A stretch of 64,000 nucleotides of DNA from Methanobrevibacter sp. UBA412 (GCA_002495685.1 DAGJ01000004.1:1-64000); one strand, 5' to 3'; positions 49,167 to 58,690 are shown, counted from the stretch's first letter. The notes: generated from the letters alone by a model not told the origin. Translations and numbers: made by a program.

Positions 49167-51146
49167 ATGTTTGAGATTAAAGCTAAAGATAATAGAGGAC
49201 GTGTTGGAGTATTAAAAACTCAACATGGAAAAGTCATGACACCAGCATTAATGCCTGTGATTCATCCAAGAAAACAAACCATTGATGTAAAGAAATATGG
49301 TGCAGATATAGTAATTACAAATGCTTATTTAATCTATAAAGATCCTAAACTTAAACAAAAAGCATTAGATGAAGGATTACATAAGTTAATTGACTTCCAA
49401 GGACCTGTAATGACAGATTCAGGTAGTTTCCAATTAAGTGTTTATGGTGATGTTGATATTGGTAATACTGAAGTAATAGACTTCCAAGAACAAATAGGTT
49501 CAGATATAGGTACAAGCTTAGATATACCTACAGCACCATATGTAGATAAAGAAGAAGCACGAAAAGATATGGAAATAACAATAAAACGTGCTCAAGAAGC
49601 TATAGAATATAGAAATAATAAAAACTATAATCTAAAATTAAATAGTGTAGTTCAAGGATCAACATTTCCAGATTTACGTAGTGAATGTGCAGATAGACTA
49701 ACAAGTTTAAATGCAGATTTATATCCAATAGGAGCAGTAGTACCATTAATGGAAGGTTATGATTATAAAAACCTTGTAGATGTAGTAATGGCAAGTGTAA
49801 AAAACCTACCTGATAACAAACCTAGACATTTAATGGGTGCAGGTCATCCAATGGTATTTGCATTATGTGTAGCAATGGGTTGTGACCTATTCGATTCAGC
49901 AGCTTACATATTATATGCTGAAGATGATAGATTACTAACCACTACAGGTACAATAAAATTAGAAAACTTACATGAAATGCCATGCAGCTGTGAAGTATGT
50001 AGTAAATACACACCAGATGAATTAAGAAAATTACCTAAAAAAGAAAGAGTAGAATTAATCGCAGCACATAATTTACATGTTAGTTTTGCTGAGTTAAGAC
50101 GTATACGTCAAGCAATCTATGAAGGTACATTAATGGAACTTGTTGAACTACGTTGCAGAGCACATCCTGCACTACTTGATGCCGTACGAGAACTTGGAAA
50201 TTATAGTGAAGATTTAGAAAAATATGATCCAAGTGTTAAAAAATCAGCATTCTTCTATACTGGGCCAGAATCACTAAAACGTGCAACTGTAACTAGACAC
50301 TTAGAAAAATTACGAAATCAACCTAAAAAGAAAGATTTAATAATTTTAGGTGGAGGGCGAAAACCATACAGTAAATATTATCAAGGAAGACTTGGAAGAT
50401 TCCACACATTAACTGGAAGCCAAGAACAAGTAAATCCAGAAGAAGCAGATTTCATGGTACTAGATATTCCATTTGGTTTAACTCCACTTGATTTAGATGA
50501 AACATATCCATTAGCTCAAAATGTTGCACCTAAAATTTTAGATGATGATAGTATTGAATTCTTAATAAACACATTAGCAGAGTTTAGTGAATATTACAAT
50601 CAAGTATTAATTCATGCAAGACCCGTAAGAGAATATGGTTTGGACCTACCAGAATATGAACACTCTCATGATATCAGATTTAAAAAAGATGATACAAGAA
50701 AAATTAAAGCAATAGCAAATTACCAATTCCAATCAGACATAGGGGAACAATTGTTTGATGGTGATTTAAACATTGAAAAAAGTAAAAAAACTGGTAAAAT
50801 TAGACACATTTATGATGGTGAAGAATTAATTGCTAATATGAGAGCATCTGATGCTAATTTTGTCTTATCTGATGAAGGAGCAAAAAGATTACATAAAAAT
50901 ATAAACTACCCAAATAATAGAGTAGTTGTAGATTCAAGTGTTGAAGAATTCGCACGTGATGGGAAAAGTGTTTTCTCTAAATTTGTAGTAGATATAGATT
51001 CTAATATACGTGCGCAAGATGAAGTTTTAATCACCAACTCAAATGATGATTTACTAGCTTATGGTAAAGTATTATTAAACCCTAAAGAAATAAATGATTT
51101 TAATACAGGTCAAGCAGTAAAAGTACGTAAAGGATTTAAATTATAA
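49167..51146 (+). CDS. tgtA: Archaeosine tRNA-guanine transglycosylase
   Basis: Exchanges guanine-15 in archaeal tRNAs for preQ0, the first step to archaeosine. 659 residues. Catalytic-domain motif TDSGSFQL holds Asp84. The zinc site has Cys273, Cys275 and Cys278 (CSCEVC) with a histidine in AHNLHVS. The C-terminal region includes a PUA RNA-binding domain (about 585-659, GKSVFSKFV, DEVLITNSNDDLLAYGK). nac follows after 50 nt, so a tgtA-nac-metallophosphoesterase operon is plausible. Confidence 0.97.
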   Translation: MFEIKAKDNRGRVGVLKTQHGKVMTPALMPVIHPRKQTIDVKKYGADIVITNAYLIYKDPKLKQKALDEGLHKLIDFQGPVMTDSGSFQLSVYGDVDIGNTEVIDFQEQIGSDIGTSLDIPTAPYVDKEEARKDMEITIKRAQEAIEYRNNKNYNLKLNSVVQGSTFPDLRSECADRLTSLNADLYPIGAVVPLMEGYDYKNLVDVVMASVKNLPDNKPRHLMGAGHPMVFALCVAMGCDLFDSAAYILYAEDDRLLTTTGTIKLENLHEMPCSCEVCSKYTPDELRKLPKKERVELIAAHNLHVSFAELRRIRQAIYEGTLMELVELRCRAHPALLDAVRELGNYSEDLEKYDPSVKKSAFFYTGPESLKRATVTRHLEKLRNQPKKKDLIILGGGRKPYSKYYQGRLGRFHTLTGSQEQVNPEEADFMVLDIPFGLTPLDLDETYPLAQNVAPKILDDDSIEFLINTLAEFSEYYNQVLIHARPVREYGLDLPEYEHSHDIRFKKDDTRKIKAIANYQFQSDIGEQLFDGDLNIEKSKKTGKIRHIYDGEELIANMRASDANFVLSDEGAKRLHKNINYPNNRVVVDSSVEEFARDGKSVFSKFVVDIDSNIRAQDEVLITNSNDDLLAYGKVLLNPKEINDFNTGQAVKVRKGFKL

Positions 51147-51196
51147 ATAGTAAAAAACAATATTATATAATATAATAATTAATTGGATGATAATAT

Positions 51197-51547
51197 ATGA
51201 TGCCTGGAATGAACCCAAAACAAATGAAGAAAATGGAAAGACAAATGAAGAAAATGGGAATGAAAATGGATACTCTTGAAGGAGCAAGAGAAGTAATTAT
51301 ACGATTTGATGAAAAAGAATTAATAATTACTGATCCGGATATAACTTTAATGAATGCTATGGGACAAGAAACCTATCAAATTATAGGGGAAGCAAAAGAA
51401 GTACCAATTGATGTTCAATTAGAAATCCCAGATGAAGATATAGAAATGGTTGCAAATACTGCAGGGGTAACTGAATCAGATGCAAAACAAGCATTAGAAG
51501 ATGCAAATGGTGATATAGCAGATGCAATCCTTAAATTACAAGGATAA
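51197..51547 (+). CDS. nac: Nascent polypeptide-associated complex protein, archaeal NAC
   Basis: Ribosome-associated chaperone, homodimeric in archaea. 116 residues. A Met/Lys-rich N-terminus (GMNPKQMKKMERQMKKMG) binds the ribosome. The NAC domain follows (REVIIRFDEKELIITDP, ETYQIIGEA). The C-terminal UBA domain spans about 78-116 (AGVTESDAKQALEDANGD). A GGATGAT ribosome-binding site lies before the ATG. It sits between tgtA and a phosphoesterase gene with short spacers. Confidence 0.96.
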   Translation: MMPGMNPKQMKKMERQMKKMGMKMDTLEGAREVIIRFDEKELIITDPDITLMNAMGQETYQIIGEAKEVPIDVQLEIPDEDIEMVANTAGVTESDAKQALEDANGDIADAILKLQG

Positions 51548-51585
51548 ATAAAATTTAATTATAAAAAAATTTAGAGGGGATAAAG

Positions 51586-52326
51586 GTGACATTAATAGCA
51601 CACATATCAGATTTACATGTAAGTAAAGCAAATTTCAATGAAAAATCTTTCTTACAAATCATGGAAGAAATTAACAATTTAAATCCTGATATGATTATAT
51701 TAACTGGAGATTTAACTGATGAAGGATACTATCAAGATTTTAAACAAGTATCCAAATATTTAGACATGTTTAATGCACCTTTATTTGCCGTACCGGGAAA
51801 TCATGATTCACGAAACATTGGATATGAAACATTTGAAGAATTAATTGGTGAACGAAGTTGGAAACTTACCAAAGAAGATGAAATGGTAATAATTGGTTTA
51901 GACAGCAGTGCACCAGATGTGAATTATGGGCATATAGGACGAGAACAACAATTTTGGTTAGAAGCACAATTGGAACAAGCTAAAGAAGAAGGATTATTAA
52001 CTATTGTAGCCCTACACCACCATGTAATACCAATACCACAAACAGGTAGAGAAAGAAATGTTTTAACTGACGCAGGAGACATACTTAAAACATTAATAGA
52101 CCATGATGTAGATATTGTAATGTGTGGACATAAGCATGTACCTAACCTTTGGAAAATGCATGACACATTATTTGTAAATGCAGGATCTGTGTCAAGTGTT
52201 AAATTACGTGGAAAAGATGTGAATAGTTATAATACTTATAATATAACTGATGATTATATTGAAATATTCTTAAATCGTATAGATGGTACTAAAATACCAT
52301 TTGGCAAATTTAATAGAAAATTGTGA
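51586..52326 (+). CDS. Metallophosphoesterase, CpdA/YfcE-like
   Basis: 246 residues with the full calcineurin-like metal set: HISDLHVS, LTGDLTDEG, PGNHDSR, LHHHV, and CGHKHVPNLW. It resembles cyclic-nucleotide phosphodiesterase-type members, but the substrate is not known. Starts with GTG at 51586 behind AGAGGGGAT. It is the third gene of the tgtA-nac group. A possible substrate would be a cyclic nucleotide such as the next locus might make (speculation). Confidence 0.9.
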   Translation: MTLIAHISDLHVSKANFNEKSFLQIMEEINNLNPDMIILTGDLTDEGYYQDFKQVSKYLDMFNAPLFAVPGNHDSRNIGYETFEELIGERSWKLTKEDEMVIIGLDSSAPDVNYGHIGREQQFWLEAQLEQAKEEGLLTIVALHHHVIPIPQTGRERNVLTDAGDILKTLIDHDVDIVMCGHKHVPNLWKMHDTLFVNAGSVSSVKLRGKDVNSYNTYNITDDYIEIFLNRIDGTKIPFGKFNRKL

Positions 52327-52670
52327 ATAATTTATACTTTTTAATATTTTTAAATTTACTCTTTATTTTAATAAAAAACTTCAATAATCTATTTTTCCAT
52401 TTTTAAATTTTTAAACTAGTTTTCGCCATGAACAAAATATAAATACATGTTAAAGTAATATATTAAAATAATAGTTTAATTTAAAGAATTAAATTTTTAT
52501 TTTAATTAATCAATATTTTTTTCACAAAAAAAATCAAATATTTAAAAAATTATTTTCTTAAAGAAAATATTTTATAACTAATTAATGAATACTTAAAGAT
52601 TTTAAAATTTATTAATAATAAATTTTACACTATAAAAAATACAATATAAATTTACAATACGGTGGTCATT
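52327..52670. other. Intergenic region before the NYN RNase gene
   Basis: About 340 bp of AT-rich DNA. AAAATATAAATACATG near 52434-52449 is a possible TATA element, with a leader of about 200 nt. A GGTGG ribosome-binding site at 52661-52665 precedes the TTG start. No ORF seen. Confidence 0.3.
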
Positions 52671-53702
52671 TTGAAAATTATTATAGATGCAGCTAATGTG
52701 GCTCATTACAAAAAAGGAAATAATGGTAAAGCTAAATTTAAAAATATAATAGCAGCTATCAAAGCATTAGAAAAAGGAAATCATGAATTCCTTATCATAG
52801 CGGATGCATCACTCCGTCATAGTATTGATAAAAAAGAAGAATATGAAAAACTTGTCGATGATGGAATTATTGATGAAGTACCAGTAGGAAACATAGCAGA
52901 CCACTTTATACTTGAAACCGCTGAACAAGAACATGCAAAAGTTTTATCCAATGATAAATACCGAGATTTTGCAGATGAATTTCATGATATTAAAAACATG
53001 AGAATACCATTTACAATCAAAGGAGATAAATTAGTACTTGGAAAATCCAAAAAACCTAAAAAAGTTAAAAATCTCCTCCAAAACATTGCAGATGAAATAT
53101 TAAATGAAATTGAAAGAAAAAGATGGGAAGTTTTCACAGATAAAACAACACAACCATTCAGTCCTTTAAATGTTGCAAAAGCCGCAATACTCCGTTTAGA
53201 TACCTCTAATGAGAAAACAGTAGGAACACGTATAGAAAATGCATTCCATAGAATGCCAATGTTTAAAAACATAATGGAAATGGTGGATGATGTTGAAACC
53301 TCTGCACCATATGTAATCTTTGTATTAGTACATCCTAAAGATTATAAATCAGCAGTACACGACGCAGGAAATATTAGTGTAACAGTGGCTGATCGTTTAC
53401 ACTTAGTTAATAGACCATTAATAGCAGTTCGTAATGATTTATTCGTAAAACCCGGTGAATTTGCATTAAACATAATAGTATCTGATGAAGTAGAAGATAT
53501 ATGTCCATTTAATGTAGAAGTAAGAATTAATTCATATGATGAAATGTTTGTTAAAAACAATTCAAGAAACATTGCAAGTACTATAGCTGCAAGACTCGGA
53601 TCATGGAAATTTCCATATGTAAGTGTTAAATCAGACATGTTAATGGAAAAACCCGGAGAATTTGACATATATTTAGAAAAAGGAGGAAAACCTGATGGCT
53701 GA
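52671..53702 (+). CDS. NYN/PIN-domain RNase, Zc3h12a (Regnase)-like
   Basis: About 343 residues. The N-terminal domain starts KIIIDAANVAHYK with the first catalytic Asp, then FLIIADASLRH, DGIIDEVP, and VLSNDKYRDF, which closely fits the Zc3h12a-type NYN RNase pattern SNDxYRD. Residues from about 150 on form an uncharacterised domain with two KPGEF segments. Start: a GTG at 52662 overlaps the GGTGG ribosome-binding site, so I choose TTG at 52671. The last 8 bp overlap the next gene, implying translational coupling. Likely a cytoplasmic single-strand RNase. Target unknown. Confidence 0.85.
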   Translation: MKIIIDAANVAHYKKGNNGKAKFKNIIAAIKALEKGNHEFLIIADASLRHSIDKKEEYEKLVDDGIIDEVPVGNIADHFILETAEQEHAKVLSNDKYRDFADEFHDIKNMRIPFTIKGDKLVLGKSKKPKKVKNLLQNIADEILNEIERKRWEVFTDKTTQPFSPLNVAKAAILRLDTSNEKTVGTRIENAFHRMPMFKNIMEMVDDVETSAPYVIFVLVHPKDYKSAVHDAGNISVTVADRLHLVNRPLIAVRNDLFVKPGEFALNIIVSDEVEDICPFNVEVRINSYDEMFVKNNSRNIASTIAARLGSWKFPYVSVKSDMLMEKPGEFDIYLEKGGKPDG

Positions 53703-54906
53703 ACACAGCTTAACTAGGTTTTTTTTCAAGTTAATTACAGGTTATGAAGCAATAAGTATAGGAACAAAATACTTTCCAACCACACCATTAGAAACAGAAT
53801 ATGTTGACATGCTCAACTACACTCAAACAGTTTTAATGGAACTTGAAAAAGCAAACATTACAACAGAAAGCATTTTTACTAATCTTGTAAGAGATGTTGG
53901 TAAAGAAAATATCCCTGAGATTCATAGTTTCTATGAATTAACTCCTGCAGAAAATGCTGTAGAAGAATATGCATTAGTAAGTAATATTATCATGGGTAGT
54001 GATCGTTATCTTTATATTGAATTAAGTAAACCTTCCTATATTATTAAAGAATTTACTGATATTATTCTTAAAGAAAAAGGGGAAATTGTTGAAGAATCTG
54101 CTAATGAAATAGTTAGTAAATTACCTAGTAAAAATGATGCTATACGTGTTGCTATTAAATTAATTGGCATAGGTTTAGATAATAAAATAGGGGTACGATC
54201 AGCAGTAGGTATGACTGGTGCAGCTGCTATTGAACGTAGTATTAAATTTAATCAAGAAGTGGGAGATGTTTCAGGTATAGCTTTCACTAAACTTGGTGGA
54301 GAATATGCTTTAGTTATTGATACTCCATTTAAGTTAGGTCATTCTAAAAGTGTAGATTATAGTTATTATTTATTCATTGATATAATTAATTCTACTAAAT
54401 TTATTAGTGAAAATGGTCGTAGTAAATTAGTTGAATTGATGACAGGTATTAAAGCTTTTATGGAAGAAGAATGTGAAGGTACTATTGAAGGTTACCGTAA
54501 AGGTGGAGATGATTTAATTGCCCAATTTCCAAGTAAAGATTTAGCTATCCGTGCGGGTTTAGATTCAGCATGGTATATTCTTAGTAATGGTGCTAAAGTT
54601 AAGATTGGTATTGGTAAAACTAGACGTGAAGCTGGTGAACGTGCTAATATTGCAGAGCAAATTAAGGTTCAAGGTGTTGAACCATTATCTTTAGTAGTAT
54701 TTGATTTGGCAAATGGTTTATATGCTTATAATATTCCTTCAGATTTTGTTAGAACTATTATAAATTTATTTTTTAACCATAAATCTAAATTGATAAGTTT
54801 ATTTGTTGTTGTATTCATATTATGTTATTTCTTGTTCCTTTTCAATTTAGGATTTTTAGGATTTTTTGTTGTTTTAATTGCAATGATTTATGCAGTAGCT
54901 ACTTAA
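53695..54906 (+). CDS. Membrane-anchored protein with palm/class III nucleotidyl-cyclase-like domain (GGDD)
   Basis: 403 residues. Residues 1-215 are an unrecognised, mostly helical domain. Residues 222-335 fit a palm/class III cyclase core: a strand ending in Asp229 (LFIDIINST), then GYRKGGDDLIAQF with GGDD at 270-273 (matching G-D-x-x-x-A-x-F), then KIGIGK and RANIAEQ with Asn318. The usual catalytic arginine four residues on is Gln322. Two hydrophobic helices at about 366-401 anchor the C-terminus. Similar cores occur in Cas10, mCpol, GTP cyclohydrolase III and adenylate cyclases. The ATG overlaps the RNase gene by 8 bp. Product, if any, unknown. Confidence 0.7.
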   Translation: MAEHSLTRFFFKLITGYEAISIGTKYFPTTPLETEYVDMLNYTQTVLMELEKANITTESIFTNLVRDVGKENIPEIHSFYELTPAENAVEEYALVSNIIMGSDRYLYIELSKPSYIIKEFTDIILKEKGEIVEESANEIVSKLPSKNDAIRVAIKLIGIGLDNKIGVRSAVGMTGAAAIERSIKFNQEVGDVSGIAFTKLGGEYALVIDTPFKLGHSKSVDYSYYLFIDIINSTKFISENGRSKLVELMTGIKAFMEEECEGTIEGYRKGGDDLIAQFPSKDLAIRAGLDSAWYILSNGAKVKIGIGKTRREAGERANIAEQIKVQGVEPLSLVVFDLANGLYAYNIPSDFVRTIINLFFNHKSKLISLFVVVFILCYFLFLFNLGFLGFFVVLIAMIYAVAT

Positions 54907-54933
54907 ATTAAATCCTTTTTATATTTTTTAAAA

Positions 54934-55131
54934 TTAGTATTCTTTTTCGCTTTTTTCTTTAGCTTCCATAAGTATTTTTGTTACTTGTTTGGAACGTGCT
55001 GCTTTATCTAGTTTCCAAGTTAATGATGCATTGTCATCTAGCCAATTGGCTATATCTGATGGTAATGATATGTTCATTCTTGTTTTTTCAGATAATTTCC
55101 ATTTTCGATCTACATCGTCTTTTTCTATCAT
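54934..55131 (-). CDS. Ribbon-helix-helix-like DNA-binding protein
   Basis: 65 residues. TRMNISLPSDIANWLDDNA followed by ARSKQVTKILMEAKEK gives a strand-helix-helix pattern like MetJ/Arc/CopG regulators. The ends are highly charged. Convergent with the cyclase-like gene, with no toxin gene on its own strand, so an antitoxin role has no support here. Two 15-bp direct repeats lie just upstream of its start. AAAGGT precedes the ATG. Confidence 0.65.
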   Translation of the reverse strand: MIEKDDVDRKWKLSEKTRMNISLPSDIANWLDDNASLTWKLDKAARSKQVTKILMEAKEKSEKEY

Positions 55132-55183
55132 ATACCTTTAGGTTAGTTTATAATGTATATAATCTTTACGATTTATTTTAATA

Positions 55184-55214
55184 TTTACTTTTGTTTATGT
55201 TTACTTTTGTTTAT
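55184..55214. promoter_or_regulatory. Tandem 15-bp direct repeats upstream of the RHH gene
   Basis: TTTACTTTTGTTTAT occurs at 55184-55198 and 55200-55214 with a 16-bp period. On the minus strand these lie just upstream of a TATA-like stretch (TTATATACATTATAAA, about 55150-55165) and the RHH gene. Tandem repeats of this kind suit cooperative RHH dimers. Confidence 0.5.
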
Positions 55215-55684
55215 TATTTATACTTTATATATGAATATATATGTTTATGTGTAATTGTTTACACACTCTTTATTTTTATTTTTTAACTAAAAATAAGACA
55301 TAAACCTATCAGTTTATTTGCAAAAAACCCATTGTTATACCATAAGAAATTTTATAATAAAAAATAATAATTCAATATCTTATTTAGATTAAATTTTCTA
55401 TTAAAAATATTTTTAAATTAATTAACTGCATTGAAATTTATTTTCCTTATTATTTTTTAATTGTTTGATGTTTTTAGAATAGTTATACTATTTTTTAAAT
55501 TTTTTTAAAAAATTTTAATACACATATAATTACACACTTACTCACTTAATAAAGTATATATAAGACTATCCATAAAATTTATTAATAGCATTATAACATA
55601 AACCAGTTTTAAACATACAAAACATTAAATTATAAAAATGTTACTAATGAAAAGAAAAAATTTACAAATTTATTTGGAGGAATA
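55215..55684. other. Intergenic region with promoter of the 79-residue protein gene
   Basis: 470 bp. A strong TATA element AAAGTATATATAAG lies at 55551-55564, which puts the start about 100 nt before the ATG. A short GTGT/ACAC repeat near 55250-55265. A GGAGG ribosome-binding site at 55676-55680. No other ORF seen. Confidence 0.4.
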
Positions 55685-55924
55685 ATGAGATCTAGAAATG
55701 AAGCAATAATCGTAATATTATTAGTTTGTTCACTTATTGCATTCGGATTAGGTACAGGTATAGGTATTACAACTGGAATGAACGGCCATAGTCAAGCAGT
55801 CCAAGATCAAAACCAACAATTATCAGTAAATGGATCTAATGTTACAAGTGTAAGTAATACAAACTCCTCAGATGAAGTAAACAGTCAAAATGTTCAATCA
55901 AATTTACTGTTTATCCTTAAATAA
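55685..55924 (+). CDS. Small membrane-anchored or secreted protein
   Basis: 79 residues; not recognised. One hydrophobic N-terminal helix (about 7-31, VILLVCSLIAFGLGTGIG), then a Gln/Ser/Asn-rich tail without a domain. It could be a short surface peptide or the remnant of a longer surface protein, but no continuation of the coding sequence is seen downstream. It has a strong TATA element and a GGAGG site, so it is likely expressed. Confidence 0.55.
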   Translation: MRSRNEAIIVILLVCSLIAFGLGTGIGITTGMNGHSQAVQDQNQQLSVNGSNVTSVSNTNSSDEVNSQNVQSNLLFILK

Positions 55925-56306
55925 AATATTTTCACATAATAAAAATATAATTATTGGGTAAACTAATTTTATTAAATTTGATTTACCATCAAAAAATTTT
56001 TCATATACTATTTTTAATAAAAAAATTACACACCATTTCTTAAAATAAAATATCTAATTTTACAAAATTTCTTATAAAAATTAAAAAAATTATAATCTTA
56101 AAATTTATCCTAAATAAATGCTAAAGATAAATTAAAAATTAAGAACCCATAAAAAGAAATAATTTAATGTAATTATAAAAGTTCCAAAAAAAAGTAATTA
56201 AAGAACTTACACTTACATTAAAATCATTAAAAAAATAAATTTAATAATAATTAACATTAAATAAAATATTAAATTAAAATTTGTTCATAGGAGAATCTAA
56301 TTAAAA
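55925..56306. other. AT-rich intergenic region before argJ
   Basis: 382 bp with no ORF. It holds the argJ promoter somewhere; TATA-like stretches are weak (for example TTTATCCTAAATAAATG near 56103). An AGGAGA site at 56289-56294 precedes the argJ ATG. Confidence 0.3.
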
Positions 56307-57551
56307 ATGACAATAAATCAATTTAACAAAAATATCACAAAAATCAATGGAGGAATCTGTCAAATAGATGGAGTTAAAGCAAATGGATTCAAAAAAGATA
56401 AATACGGTTTAAGTATTATCTATGCTCCAAATAGTACAGCAACGGCAGTATATACTTCTAATAAAATAGTTGCAGCTCCATTAAATTATACTAGAGAAAT
56501 CATTAAAGATGGAAAAATATCTTTAATCATAGCAAACAGTGGAAACGCTAATTGTTTTACAGGGGAACAAGGAATAATAGATTGTGAAAAAACAGTAAAA
56601 ATAGCATCTGAAATTTTAAATATTCCTGAAAATGAAATCGCAACAGCATCAACAGGTGTTATTGGAAGAAAAATGCCAATGGATATTTTCACACCAATGA
56701 TAAAAAAAGTTAGTGCTGAATTAGAACATAGTAATGAAGCTTCTAATAATGCAGCTAAAGCAATAATGACAACAGACACATTTCCTAAAGAATTTGCAGT
56801 GGAAGTCACATTAGAAAATGGTAACAAAGTACATATAGGTGGAATGTGTAAAGGAAGTGGAATGATAGCTCCCAATATGGCAACAATGTTATGTTTTTTA
56901 GTAACAGATGCGATAATTGACAAACAACATTCTCAAAAAGTTTTAAATGAAGCTATTAAAAAAAGTTTTAATATGGTAATTGTTGATGGAGACGAATCTA
57001 CTAATGATACTGCAATATTACTTGCAAATGGAAAATCAAAATCAAGTATTATAAAATATGATGGAACCATAGATAAAAATTTCCAAGAAGCATTCAATAC
57101 AGTATGTATAGAACTAGCTAAAATGATGGCTCGTGATGGTGAAGGAGCAACTAAATTCTTACAAGTAAATGTTGACAGTGCAAAAAATGAAGAAGAAGCT
57201 ATCAAAGTAGCTAAAACTGTAGTTTCCTCATCTTTAGTTAAATCTGCAATGTTTGGTGGGGATCCAAATTGGGGAAGAATAATTGCTGCAGTGGGATATT
57301 CAAACACAACTATGGATCCAGATAAAATCACAATAAGTATTGCATCTGATAAAGATAAAGTTGATCTTGTACGTAATGGTGAAATATTAGCATTTGAGGG
57401 AACCTCCTATTTAGATGATGCTGAAAAAATTGTTCAAGCTGAAAATATTTATATTTTCATTGAATTATATCAAGGTCAAGGTTCAGCTACAAGTTATGGT
57501 TGTGATTTAACATATGATTATGTTAAAATCAATGCTGAATACACAACATAA
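56307..57551 (+). CDS. argJ: Ornithine/glutamate N-acetyltransferase
   Basis: Recycles the acetyl group from N-acetylornithine to glutamate in arginine synthesis; some members also use acetyl-CoA. 414 residues. The self-cleavage site is MATML with nucleophile Thr193, splitting the chain into alpha and beta subunits. Conserved ANSGNANCFTG and GDPNWGRI motifs are present. argB, the next pathway step, lies 3.3 kb downstream but is not in the same transcript. Convergent with the gene at 57590. Confidence 0.96.
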   Translation: MTINQFNKNITKINGGICQIDGVKANGFKKDKYGLSIIYAPNSTATAVYTSNKIVAAPLNYTREIIKDGKISLIIANSGNANCFTGEQGIIDCEKTVKIASEILNIPENEIATASTGVIGRKMPMDIFTPMIKKVSAELEHSNEASNNAAKAIMTTDTFPKEFAVEVTLENGNKVHIGGMCKGSGMIAPNMATMLCFLVTDAIIDKQHSQKVLNEAIKKSFNMVIVDGDESTNDTAILLANGKSKSSIIKYDGTIDKNFQEAFNTVCIELAKMMARDGEGATKFLQVNVDSAKNEEEAIKVAKTVVSSSLVKSAMFGGDPNWGRIIAAVGYSNTTMDPDKITISIASDKDKVDLVRNGEILAFEGTSYLDDAEKIVQAENIYIFIELYQGQGSATSYGCDLTYDYVKINAEYTT

Positions 57552-57589
57552 AACAAATTTTTTCAATTCATTTTTTTAACTTTCTTTTT

Positions 57590-58243
57590 TTAAATAATAA
57601 ATTGTCCTATTACTGGAATATTTTGATACCATTTATCACTACTAGTATCGTATCCTTCACCGTATCCTTCATCATATCCTTCATCATAAGAATCAGCTAT
57701 CATATCCTCTTGTTCACGTTGATTCAAATATGCTTTATGCGTAGCATTTAAATAATTGTAAAATGTAGATCCACTATATAATGAAGGGGGTGTGCTACTT
57801 ACTAAACTTTCACCTTCACTTGTTAAACCTGTACTATTTGGTATGTATACACGGACTAAAGATCCATTAGATTCGAAAATAATAACAGTATAATTTCCCA
57901 TATAATTATTACCACATTCACAAATCAAACAAGGATGTCCACCAATACTAATTTGACTAGAATTTTCTGCTTGATTAATATCATAACCTGCCATATTCAT
58001 AAAATATTTTGAATCATTATGTACAGTTATACGGAAAATATCACCATTAACAATTTTTTCATAAATAGCAGCATCAGAATAATTACTTAATTGACCATTT
58101 AAAAAATCATTTGGAATAGTCATACTAACATTACCTAAAACCATATTACCATCAGATTCACTAGCACTAATAGCTCCAGAAAAAATCAATACACTACAAA
58201 ATAGTAAAACTAGAAGAATACTTATTTTTCCTAAATTTTTCAT
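57590..58243 (-). CDS. Secreted protein with acidic Gly/Tyr-rich repeat tail
   Basis: 217 residues; not recognised. Signal peptide about 1-27 (ISILLVLLFCSVLIFSGAIS). The mature part opens with VSMTIPNDFLNG, the same kind of start seen in the protein at 47547, then beta-rich sequence with a CLICECG segment. Residues 187-202 are a short tandem repeat of D/E-E/D-G-Y-units (YDEGYDEGYGEGYD). The last residues WYQNIPVIGQFII are hydrophobic. Possibly a surface-attached protein. Confidence 0.65.
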   Translation of the reverse strand: MKNLGKISILLVLLFCSVLIFSGAISASESDGNMVLGNVSMTIPNDFLNGQLSNYSDAAIYEKIVNGDIFRITVHNDSKYFMNMAGYDINQAENSSQISIGGHPCLICECGNNYMGNYTVIIFESNGSLVRVYIPNSTGLTSEGESLVSSTPPSLYSGSTFYNYLNATHKAYLNQREQEDMIADSYDEGYDEGYGEGYDTSSDKWYQNIPVIGQFII

Positions 58244-58690
58244 TTAATACATTACTCCCCTTTTTATAAAAAAATAATTTAAATTAAATATCACAAAGTA
58301 TTAAGTAAAACTATTTACTAATATTTATTTAATAATAATTAAAAATATATTTAACATAAAATAATATTTAACATTTATTATTTAATTTCAACAAAATTTG
58401 TATAATAATAAAATTTAAAGAGTATTTGATACTATTCCTATAATTCATTAATAAATTCTTTTAAAAGATACTAATTATTAAAATTAATGAGTTAAGTTTA
58501 TATGTATTAAAAGCTAAAATTATTATATTAAGTTTTTTATATAATATAGAAGCTTATTTTTTTAAATTAACTTTTTTATAAAAATAAAACTCTCAGTATA
58601 GACAATTCTATAAAAGTTTTATTTCTTATATTAATAATAAAAATTTTAAAAATTATATTTGCAAAAAATAAAATTAAAGGACGGATTATA
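58244..58690. other. Divergent intergenic region
   Basis: 447 bp between the secreted protein gene (minus) and the small basic protein gene (plus). A plus-strand TATA-like TTTTTTATATAATATAG near 58533-58549 would give a leader of about 120 nt. No hairpin or ORF stands out. Confidence 0.35.

Noticed and set aside
54500..54520. GGDD as a sign of a type III CRISPR Cas10
   Set aside because: No HD domain, zinc finger, other cas genes or repeat array lie nearby, and the protein has a membrane anchor. The motif is kept as palm/cyclase-like only.
54934..55131. RHH protein as an antitoxin
   Set aside because: No toxin-like gene on the same strand next to it; the adjacent gene is convergent and unrelated.
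55685..55924. The 79-residue protein as the start of a frameshifted surface protein
   Set aside because: All frames of the following 380 bp were looked over by eye and none continues a domain; the stop looks genuine.
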